Below are positions 57,129-64,000 of a DNA stretch of 64,000 nt, in pieces. The translations under genes were made by a program, and so were the position numbers. The first letter of the stretch is position 1; each line of letters starts with the position of its first letter. This DNA is from Nocardioides sp. URHA0020 (lineage in GTDB: Bacteria > Actinomycetota > Actinomycetes > Propionibacteriales > Nocardioidaceae). The stretch covers positions 1-64,000 of the forward strand of contig NZ_KK211172.1 of NCBI RefSeq assembly GCF_000620705.1. Reading direction: 5' to 3'. The notes beneath the pieces are model-generated. The model was not told where the DNA came from. It was given only the letters and a program-made list of their open reading frames with translations, and searched no databases.

Positions 57129-58595
57129 TCAGACGACCAGCGGGCGCTCGGTCGGCTTGATCGGCGCGGGCAGCGTCGTCGAGCCGGTGAGGAACGTGTC
57201 GACCGCGGCGGCCGCGGCGCGTCCCTCGGCGATCGCCCACACGATCAGCGACTGGCCACGGCCCGCGTCGCCGGCGACGAAGACGCCGGACACCGAGGAC
57301 TCGTAGGTCAGGTTGCGCTTCACGTTGCCGCGCTCGTCGAGGTCGACGCCGAGCTGCTCGATCAGGCCCGGCTTCTCCGGACCGAGGAAGCCCATCGCGA
57401 ACAGCACCAGCTCGGCCGGGATGTCGCGCTCGGTGCCCTCGATCTCGGTCAGCCTGCCGCCCTCGAACACGACGTCGACCAGGCGCAGCGCTCGGACGTT
57501 GCCGTCCTCGTCGCCGAGGAACTCCTTGGTGGAGACGGCGTACACCCGCTCCCCCGCCTCCTCGTGCGCCGAGGAGACCTTGAAGGTCATCGGGTACGTC
57601 GGCCAGGGCTGGCCGGCCGGCCGCGACTCGGGCGGCTCGGGCATGATCTCGAGCTGCGTGATGGACGCCGCGCCCTGACGGGTGGACGTGCCGAGGCAGT
57701 CGGCACCGGTGTCGCCACCGCCGATGATGACGACGTGCTTGCCGGTGGCGAGGATCTGGTCCTCGACCTCCTCACCGAGAGCGACCCGGTTGGCCTGCGG
57801 CAGGAACTCCATCGCCTGGTGGATGCCGCCGAGCTCGCGCCCGGTGACACCGAGGTCGCGGGGCTCCGTGGCGCCCATGGCGAGCACGACGGCGTCGTAC
57901 CGCTCGGTGAGCTTGTCGGCGCCCAGCGCGGTGCCGACGTCGACACCGGCCCGGAAGACGGTGCCCTCACGACGCATCTGCTCCAGACGCTTGTCGAGGT
58001 GCTTCTTCTCCATCTTGAACTCGGGGATGCCGTAGCGCAGCAGGCCACCGATCTTGTCGGCGCGCTCGTAGACCGCGACGGTGTGGCCGGCGCGGGTCAG
58101 CTGCTGGGCGGCGGCGAGACCCGCGGGGCCCGAGCCGATCACCGCGACGGTGCGGCCCGAGAGCCACTCCGGCGGCTGCGGCCGGACCAGGCCCGAGTCC
58201 CAGGCCTTGTCGATGATCGTGACCTCGACGTTCTTGATCGTGACCGGGTCCTGGTTGATGCCCAGGACGCAGGCGGTCTCGCAGGGTGCCGGGCACAGGC
58301 GACCGGTGAACTCCGGGAAGTTGTTGGTCGCGTGCAGGCGCTCGATGGCACCCTCCCAGTCGTCGCGCCAGACCAGGTCGTTCCACTCGGGGATGATGTT
58401 GCCGAGCGGGCAGCCCTGGTGGCAGAACGGGATGCCGCAGTCCATGCAGCGGCCCGCCTGCTGGGTGATGATCGGGAGCAGGGCCCGTCCGGCGCTGCCG
58501 GGGTAGACCTCGTTCCAGTCGTTGATGCGCTCCTCGACCGGACGTCGCTCGGCGACGGCCCGGCCCTCCTTGAGGAATCCGCGGGGGTCAGCCAT
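57129..58595 (-). CDS. gltD: Glutamate synthase small subunit, 488 aa
   Basis: The N-terminal iron-sulfur region holds cysteines in RCMDCGIPFCHQGCPLGNIIPEW and GRLCPAPCETACVLGI, which carry [4Fe-4S] clusters. The first nucleotide site is VAVIGSGPAGLAAAQQL (FAD) and the second VVIIGGGDTGADC (NADPH). The subunit passes electrons from NADPH to the large subunit to convert glutamine and 2-oxoglutarate to two glutamates. The gene starts 8 bp inside the end of gltB, so the pair is co-translated. Confidence 0.95.
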   Translation of the reverse strand: MADPRGFLKEGRAVAERRPVEERINDWNEVYPGSAGRALLPIITQQAGRCMDCGIPFCHQGCPLGNIIPEWNDLVWRDDWEGAIERLHATNNFPEFTGRLCPAPCETACVLGINQDPVTIKNVEVTIIDKAWDSGLVRPQPPEWLSGRTVAVIGSGPAGLAAAQQLTRAGHTVAVYERADKIGGLLRYGIPEFKMEKKHLDKRLEQMRREGTVFRAGVDVGTALGADKLTERYDAVVLAMGATEPRDLGVTGRELGGIHQAMEFLPQANRVALGEEVEDQILATGKHVVIIGGGDTGADCLGTSTRQGAASITQLEIMPEPPESRPAGQPWPTYPMTFKVSSAHEEAGERVYAVSTKEFLGDEDGNVRALRLVDVVFEGGRLTEIEGTERDIPAELVLFAMGFLGPEKPGLIEQLGVDLDERGNVKRNLTYESSVSGVFVAGDAGRGQSLIVWAIAEGRAAAAAVDTFLTGSTTLPAPIKPTERPLVV

Positions 58596-61500
58596 GGAGT
58601 GCCTCCATCATCGCGTGGGCGGTCTCGTCCTCGTCGAGGCCGGCCGCTTCGGCCTTGGCCTTCGCCTCGAGGGACTTGCGGTAGTCGGACGGCATCACCT
58701 CGGTGAACCGCGTCAGTGCGGTCCCCCAGTCGGCGAGCAGCCCCTCGGCGACCGTGGATCCGGTCTCCTCCAGGTGGGCCCGGACCAGTTGCTCGAGCTC
58801 GTCGGCGGCGCTGCCGGTCACCGGGCCGAGCTCGACGAGCTCGGTGTTGACCCGCTGGGTCTTCAGGTCGAGCACCCAGGCGACGCCGCCGGACATGCCG
58901 GCCGCGAAGTTGCGCCCGGTCTTGCCGAGGACGACCACGCGCCCACCGGTCATGTACTCGCAGCCGTGGTCGCCCACGCCCTCGTTGACCAGCCACGCAC
59001 CGGAGTTGCGGACGGCGAACCGCTCGCCCACGCCGCCGCGCAGGAAGATCTGCCCCGACGTCGCGCCGTACGCGATCGTGTTGCCGGCGATGATCTGCTC
59101 GTTGCTGTTGAACGTCGCCGACCGGTCGGGGCGTACGACGATCCGTCCGCCCGACAGGCCCTTGCCGACGTAGTCGTTGGCGTCGCCCTCGAGCCGCAGG
59201 GTGATGCCCCGGGGCAGGAACGCGCCGAACGACTGGCCGGCGGAGCCGGTGAACGTGAGGTCGATGGTGCCGTCGGGCAGGCCCGCGCCGCCGTACTTCT
59301 TGGTGACCTCGTGGCCCAGGATCGTGCCGACGGTGCGGTTGACGTTGCGGATCGAGACCTGCGCCCGCACCGGCTCGCCGTGGTCGATCGCGGCCTGCGC
59401 CAGCGGCACCAGCTGGGTGACGTCGAGCGACCGCTCCAGGGCGTGGTCCTGCTTCTTGGTGCAGGTCAGGTCCTGGTCGGGGAACGCCGCGCGGTCCGGC
59501 TGGTGGAGCACCGGGGTGAGGTCGAGACCGGAGGCCTTCCAGTGGTCGACGGCCGTGCGGACGTCGAGCGTGCCGACCTGGCCGATCGCCTCGTCGAGGC
59601 TGCGGAAGCCCAGCTCGGCCAGGATCTCGCGCACCTCCTGGGCGATGAACTCGAAGAAGTTGACGACGTACTCCGCCTTGCCCGAGAAGCGCTCGCGCAG
59701 CACCGGGTTCTGCGTCGCGACGCCCACGGGACAGGTGTCGAGGTGGCAGACCCGCATCATGATGCAGCCCGAGACCACCAGCGGGGCCGAGGCGAAGCCG
59801 TACTCCTCGGCGCCCAGGAGCGCGGCGACGACGACGTCACGGCCGGTCTTGAGCTGGCCGTCGGTCTGCACGACGATCCGGTCGCGCAGGCCGTTGAGCA
59901 GCAGGGTCTGCTGGGTCTCGGCGAGGCCGAGCTCCCACGGACCACCGGCGTGCTTGAGCGAGGTCAGCGGCGCCGCACCGGTGCCGCCGTCGTGACCGGA
60001 GATCAGCACCACGTCGGCGTGCGCCTTGGAGACGCCCGCCGCGACCGTGCCCACGCCGACCTCGGAGACCAGCTTGACGTGCACGCGGGCCTGCGGGTTG
60101 GCGTTCTTGAGGTCGTGGATCAGCTGCGCCAGGTCCTCGATGGAGTAGATGTCGTGGTGCGGCGGCGGGCTGATCAGGCCCACGCCCGGCGTGGAGTGCC
60201 GGGTCTTGGCCACCCACGGGTAGACCTTGTTGCCGGGCAGCTGCCCGCCCTCGCCGGGCTTCGCGCCCTGCGCCATCTTGATCTGGATGTCGTCGGCGTT
60301 CGTCAGGTACTCCGAGGTGACGCCGAAGCGCCCGGACGCGACCTGCTTGATCGAGCTGCGGCGCTCGGGGTCGTAGAGGCGGTCGGCGTCCTCGCCACCC
60401 TCACCGGTGTTGGACTTGGCCCCCAGCCGGTTCATGGCGATCGCGAGGGTCTCGTGCGCCTCCTTGCTGATGGAGCCGTAGGACATCGCGCCTGTCGAGA
60501 ACCGCTTGACGATCTCGGAGACCGGCTGGACCTCCTCGATCGGGATCGGCTGGCGCCCGGAGGCGTCCGCGTCCTTGAACCGGAAGAGGCCGCGCAGGGT
60601 CATCAGCCGCGCGGACTGCTCGTCCACGCGCGCCGTGTACTGCTTGAAGATGTCGTAGCGCCCGCTGCGCGTCGAGTGCTGCAGGCGGAAGACCGTCTCG
60701 GGGTCGAAGAGGTGCGGCTCGCCCTCGCGGCGCCACTGGTACTCGCCGCCGATCTCGAGCTCGCGGTGCGCCGGGAGGATGCCACCGCGGGGGTACGCCG
60801 TGGCGTGGCGGCGCGCGACCTCCTCGGCGATCGTGTCGAGCTCGATGCCGCCGAGCTTGGAGGTGGTGCCGGTGAAGTACCTGTCGACGAGCGTCTGGGA
60901 GAGCCCGACCGCCTCGAAGATCTGCGCACCGGTGTACGACGCCACCGTGGAGACGCCCATCTTCGACATCACCTTGAGCACGCCCTTGCCGAGCGCCTTG
61001 ATCAGGTTCTTGACGGCCTGCTCCGGCTCGGCGCTGACGTAGTAGCCCTCGCGGGCCAGGTCCTCGACGGACTCCATCGCGAGGTAGGGGTTGACCGCGG
61101 CCGCGCCGTACCCGACGAGCAGCGCCACGTGGTGCACCTCGCGGACGTCGCCGGCCTCGACCAGCAGCCCGACCTGGGTCCGGGTCTTCTCGCGCACGAG
61201 GTGGTGGTGCACCGCGCCCGTCAGCAGCAGCGACGGGATCGGCGCGTGCTCGGCGGTGGAGTGGCGGTCGGACAGCACGATGACGCGGGCACCGTCGGCG
61301 ATCGCGGCGGAGACCTCGGCGCAGATCTCGTCGATCCGCTCCGCCATCGCGGCACCGCCACCCTCGACCGGGTAGAGGCCGCGCGACACGTGGGTGATGA
61401 AGCCGGGCATGTCGCCGTCACGGTTGATGTGGCGGATCTTCGCGAGGTCGTCGTTGGAGATGACCGGGAAGGGCATCACGACCATCCGGCACGACGCCGG

Positions 61501-63138
61501 CTGCGGCTCGAGCAGGTTGGACTCCGGCCCGATGGTCCCGGACAGCGAGGTCACGAGCTCCTCGCGGATCGCGTCCAGCGGCGGGTTGGTCACCTGGGCG
61601 AAGAGCTGGCTGAAGTAGTCGAAGAGCAGCCGCGGCTTCTCGCTCAGGGACGCGATGGGCGTGTCGGTGCCCATCGAGCCGAGCGGCTCGCCACCGGTGT
61701 TGGCCATCGGGGTGAGCAGGACGCGGAGGTCCTCCTCGGTGTAGCCGAAGACCTGCTGGCGCCGGGTCACCGAGGCGTGCGTGTGGATGATGTGCTCGCG
61801 CTCGGTGACGTCGGCGAGGTTGATCAGCCCGGCGTGCAGCCACTCGTCGTACGGGTGCTCCGAGGCGAGCTGGGTCTTGATCTCCTCGTCCTCGATGATC
61901 CGGTGCTCGTCGGTGTCGATGAGGAACATCCGGCCCGGCTGGAGCCGGCCCTTGCGGACGATGCTCGCCGGGTCCAGGTCGAGCACGCCGACCTCGGAGG
62001 CCAGCACGACGAGACCGTCGTCGGTCACCCAGTAGCGCGAGGGGCGCAGGCCGTTGCGGTCCAGGACCGCACCGATCTGGGAGCCGTCGGTGAAGACGAC
62101 GCAGGCCGGTCCGTCCCACGGCTCCATCACGGCGGAGTGGAACTCGTAGAAGGCACGGCGCTTGGCGTCCATCTCGGCGTGGTTCTCCCACGCCTCGGGG
62201 ATCATCATCAGCACCGAGTGGGGCAGCGAGCGGCCACCCATGTGCAGCAGCTCGAGGACCTCGTCGAACGACGCCGAGTCGGAGGCGCCCGGCGTGCAGA
62301 TCGGGAAGAGCCGGTCGAGGTCGCCGGGGATCACGTCGGAGGCGAGCAGCGCCTCGCGGGCGCGCATCCAGTTGCGGTTGCCCATCACGGTGTTGATCTC
62401 GCCGTTGTGGGCGATGAACCGGAACGGGTGGGCCAGCGGCCAGCTCGGGAAGGTGTTGGTCGAGAAGCGCGAGTGCACGACCGCGAGCGCGGAGGCCATC
62501 CGCTCGTCCACCAGGTCGGGGAAGAACGTGTCGAGCTGCGAGGTGGTGAGCATCCCCTTGTAGGCGAGCGTGCGCGAGGACAGCGACGGGAAGTAGACGT
62601 CGGTCTCGTGCTCGGCGCGCTTGCGCAGGCAGAAGGCGAGCCGCTCGAGGGCCATCCCGGTGACCCGGGTGCCGGAGCCGGAGACGAAGAGCTGGACGAA
62701 GGTCGGCATCACGTCGAGGGCCATCTGGCCCAGGGCCTCGGGCTCGATCGGGACCTCGCGCCAGCCGAGGACGGTCAGGCCCTCCTCGACCGCGAGCTCC
62801 TCGATGCGGCGGCGCGTCTTGGCCACCTGCTCGGGGTCGCCCGGGAGGAACGCCGTACCCACGGCGTAGGAGTGCTGGGCCGGGAGCTCGAAGTCCACGA
62901 CCGCACGCAGGAACGCGTCCGGGACCTGGAGCAGGATGCCCGCTCCGTCACCGGAGTTGACCTCGGCGCCCGCGGCACCGCGGTGGTCCAGGTTGCGCAG
63001 CGCGGTCAGCGCCTTCGCCACGATGTCGTGGCTGGCGATGCCGGTCAGGGTCGCGACGAACGCGACGCCACAGGCGTCGTGCTCGTGGCGAGGGTCGTAG
63101 AGCCCCTGGGGAGGCGGGAATGCGTGCGAGAAAGGCAC
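58588..63138 (-). CDS. gltB: Glutamate synthase large subunit, 1516 aa
   Basis: The start is GTG 63138 (VPFSHAFPPPQGLYDPRHEHDACG), with GGGAGA upstream; earlier in-frame codons are discarded. C23 in HDACGVAF is the expected N-terminal nucleophile after removal of a short propeptide. The order is glutaminase domain (about 23-430), central domain, FMN-binding synthase domain (ISPPPHHDIYSIEDLAQLIHDLKN; ISGHDGGTGAAPLTS) and the [3Fe-4S] cysteines in GCIMMRVCHLDTCPVGV, then the beta-helix domain (GDHGCEYMTGGRVVVLG). It is the usual bacterial length. Confidence 0.96.
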   Translation of the reverse strand: MPFSHAFPPPQGLYDPRHEHDACGVAFVATLTGIASHDIVAKALTALRNLDHRGAAGAEVNSGDGAGILLQVPDAFLRAVVDFELPAQHSYAVGTAFLPGDPEQVAKTRRRIEELAVEEGLTVLGWREVPIEPEALGQMALDVMPTFVQLFVSGSGTRVTGMALERLAFCLRKRAEHETDVYFPSLSSRTLAYKGMLTTSQLDTFFPDLVDERMASALAVVHSRFSTNTFPSWPLAHPFRFIAHNGEINTVMGNRNWMRAREALLASDVIPGDLDRLFPICTPGASDSASFDEVLELLHMGGRSLPHSVLMMIPEAWENHAEMDAKRRAFYEFHSAVMEPWDGPACVVFTDGSQIGAVLDRNGLRPSRYWVTDDGLVVLASEVGVLDLDPASIVRKGRLQPGRMFLIDTDEHRIIEDEEIKTQLASEHPYDEWLHAGLINLADVTEREHIIHTHASVTRRQQVFGYTEEDLRVLLTPMANTGGEPLGSMGTDTPIASLSEKPRLLFDYFSQLFAQVTNPPLDAIREELVTSLSGTIGPESNLLEPQPASCRMVVMPFPVISNDDLAKIRHINRDGDMPGFITHVSRGLYPVEGGGAAMAERIDEICAEVSAAIADGARVIVLSDRHSTAEHAPIPSLLLTGAVHHHLVREKTRTQVGLLVEAGDVREVHHVALLVGYGAAAVNPYLAMESVEDLAREGYYVSAEPEQAVKNLIKALGKGVLKVMSKMGVSTVASYTGAQIFEAVGLSQTLVDRYFTGTTSKLGGIELDTIAEEVARRHATAYPRGGILPAHRELEIGGEYQWRREGEPHLFDPETVFRLQHSTRSGRYDIFKQYTARVDEQSARLMTLRGLFRFKDADASGRQPIPIEEVQPVSEIVKRFSTGAMSYGSISKEAHETLAIAMNRLGAKSNTGEGGEDADRLYDPERRSSIKQVASGRFGVTSEYLTNADDIQIKMAQGAKPGEGGQLPGNKVYPWVAKTRHSTPGVGLISPPPHHDIYSIEDLAQLIHDLKNANPQARVHVKLVSEVGVGTVAAGVSKAHADVVLISGHDGGTGAAPLTSLKHAGGPWELGLAETQQTLLLNGLRDRIVVQTDGQLKTGRDVVVAALLGAEEYGFASAPLVVSGCIMMRVCHLDTCPVGVATQNPVLRERFSGKAEYVVNFFEFIAQEVREILAELGFRSLDEAIGQVGTLDVRTAVDHWKASGLDLTPVLHQPDRAAFPDQDLTCTKKQDHALERSLDVTQLVPLAQAAIDHGEPVRAQVSIRNVNRTVGTILGHEVTKKYGGAGLPDGTIDLTFTGSAGQSFGAFLPRGITLRLEGDANDYVGKGLSGGRIVVRPDRSATFNSNEQIIAGNTIAYGATSGQIFLRGGVGERFAVRNSGAWLVNEGVGDHGCEYMTGGRVVVLGKTGRNFAAGMSGGVAWVLDLKTQRVNTELVELGPVTGSAADELEQLVRAHLEETGSTVAEGLLADWGTALTRFTEVMPSDYRKSLEAKAKAEAAGLDEDETAHAMMEALHG

Positions 63139-63212
63139 CGGGCATTCTCCCGTCGTCTTCAGCGCCGCGCGACCCCACGACGTTGTCGAGGCCTGCGTCG
63201 GCGGTTGATCAA

Positions 63213-63226
63213 TGCAAAGTCTTGCA
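63213..63226. promoter_or_regulatory. Dyad TGCAA-N4-TTGCA upstream of gltBD
   Basis: TGCAA (63213-63217) and TTGCA (63222-63226) form an exact inverted repeat with spacer AGTC in the 153-bp gap between lgt and gltB. It lies 75-88 bp before the gltB start, in a locally A/T-rich stretch likely to hold the promoter. A nitrogen or carbon regulator may bind there; none is identified. Confidence 0.45.
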
Positions 63227-63291
63227 GGGGACGACATTGGCCCTAGCGCAAGGAGAAGATTAACACCCGGAGCAGCGAGCGCTCGCCGCAC

Positions 63292-64000
63292 TCACGGCTG
63301 TGGACGGCCCTCCGGCTCGTCCGCGGGCACGGGGAGCTCCGACTCGGTGGCCGGCCCCCGCCCCTCGGCGTACACCTGCTCCTCACGGCCGGGCTGGCGG
63401 CGGGCGCTGAGCACGAACCAGACCAGCGCGGCGACGAAGAGGACCAGCGAGGTCCAGACGTTGAACCGCAGGCCGCCGACGTCCTCGAGCTCGACGTTGT
63501 CGATGCGCAGCATCTCGATCCAGGCACGCCCGACCGTGTAGATCATGATGTAGAGCGCCACGACCCGGCCGTGCCCGAGCCGGAAGCGGCGGTCGGCCCA
63601 GACCAGGACGCCGAAGGCGGCCAGGCACCACAGGCTCTCGTAGAGGAAGGTCGGGTGGAAGGTCGTGCCCGGCGGGTAGCCCGCCTGGGTGGCGACGTCG
63701 TCGCTGACGGACAGACCCCACGGCAGGTCCGTCGGCTTGCCGAAGAGCTCCTGGTTGAACCAGTTGCCCCAGCGACCCAGCGCCTGGGCCACCAGCACGC
63801 CGGGGGCCATCGCGTCGAGCACCGGCAGCAGCTTGATGCCCTTGCGCTTGGCGCCGATGATCGCGCCCACCGCACCGAGGCCGATCGCTCCCCAGACCCC
63901 CAGCCCGCCGCGCCAGACGTACAGCGCCTCGATCGGGTGCTGACCGGACCCGAAGTAGAGGTCGTGGTCGGTGAGCACGTGGTAGAGCCGGCCACCGATC
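63292..64000 (-). CDS. lgt: Prolipoprotein diacylglyceryl transferase (5' end outside window)
   Basis: The frame is open to the right edge and gives the last 236 or so residues. The Lgt signature AQALGRWGNWFNQELFG is present, as are GRLYHVLTDHDLYFG at the visible start and GHGRVVALYIMIYTVGRAWIEMLRIDN near the end. The membrane enzyme moves diacylglycerol from phosphatidylglycerol to the lipobox cysteine of prolipoproteins, such as the LivJ-type protein here. The hydrophilic C-terminal tail is typical of actinobacterial Lgt. The gene lies 153 bp upstream of gltB on the same strand. Confidence 0.93.
   Translation of the reverse strand, partial: IGGRLYHVLTDHDLYFGSGQHPIEALYVWRGGLGVWGAIGLGAVGAIIGAKRKGIKLLPVLDAMAPGVLVAQALGRWGNWFNQELFGKPTDLPWGLSVSDDVATQAGYPPGTTFHPTFLYESLWCLAAFGVLVWADRRFRLGHGRVVALYIMIYTVGRAWIEMLRIDNVELEDVGGLRFNVWTSLVLFVAALVWFVLSARRQPGREEQVYAEGRGPATESELPVPADEPEGRPQP

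Noticed and set aside
58522..63246. A 1574-codon open frame on the plus strand opposite gltB and the gltD start
   Set aside because: It is antisense to a clear glutamate synthase gene. Its translation is low-complexity Val/Leu/Arg/Asp-rich text without domains, a known artefact of high GC on the opposite strand.

Overview
The window reads as chromosomal DNA of a high-GC actinomycete, most likely of the Nocardioides type (order Propionibacteriales). The evidence is strong G/C bias at third codon positions, frequent GTG starts, and actinobacterial families such as DUF2510, DUF2613, DUF3068/PorA-type, ANTAR regulators and large AftD-like (DUF3367) membrane proteins. A neighbourhood of lgt, gltBD, pyk, pdtaR, polA and rpsA recalls the Mycobacterium tuberculosis region around Rv1614-Rv1630. 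The genus is inferred, not proven.

Layout. (1) 1-1105: an IS481-family insertion sequence, its transposase running off the left edge. (2) 1.1-4.3 kb: small, less GC-biased hypothetical genes on both strands. Their gaps hold six copies of a 19-bp repeat, all in one orientation, like a cassette array. (3) 4.4-6.1 kb: a SNF2/DEAD-type helicase. (4) 6.2-9.1 kb: a minus-strand set of an ECF sigma factor, a one-pass membrane protein, a small protein, and a caspase/legumain-like (C13) protease. The protease N-terminus shares a motif block with the small protein. (5) 9.4-15.4 kb: regulator-target pairs (MarR/ABC exporter, TetR/epimerase, GlxA-type AraC/48-aa membrane peptide), each with a visible dyad operator. 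(6) rpsA, then 17.2-40.4 kb: a cell-surface glycan cluster with four methyltransferases, two acyltransferases, one AftD-type protein with two AftD-like paralogues, a GT4 glycosyltransferase, a GT-C-like membrane protein, a DUF2613 peptide and a flippase. It resembles the M. tuberculosis Rv0224c-Rv0236c group with an added duplicated module. (7) polA, a thioesterase, a GNAT enzyme and DUF554. (8) 45-53.8 kb: a branched-chain amino-acid type ABC system whose binding protein is separated from the permease/ATPase operon by a MarR regulator and two amidohydrolases. (9) pdtaR, an unusual short tRNA with a CAA (Leu) anticodon, a decayed LAGLIDADG-like gene, pyk, gltBD, and lgt cut by the right edge.

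How the parts fit. Region 6 should build, modify, acylate and export a surface glycan. Regions 7-9 are core replication, translation and carbon/nitrogen metabolism. Region 4 looks like a sigma-controlled protease module and is the best candidate for a new system, together with the repeat-delimited gene array in region 2. Many long ORFs antisense to real genes here are artefacts of high GC and are not annotated. No CRISPR array, rRNA or replication origin was seen. The only gap above 300 bases without an intact gene is 54947-55497, which holds the decayed gene.
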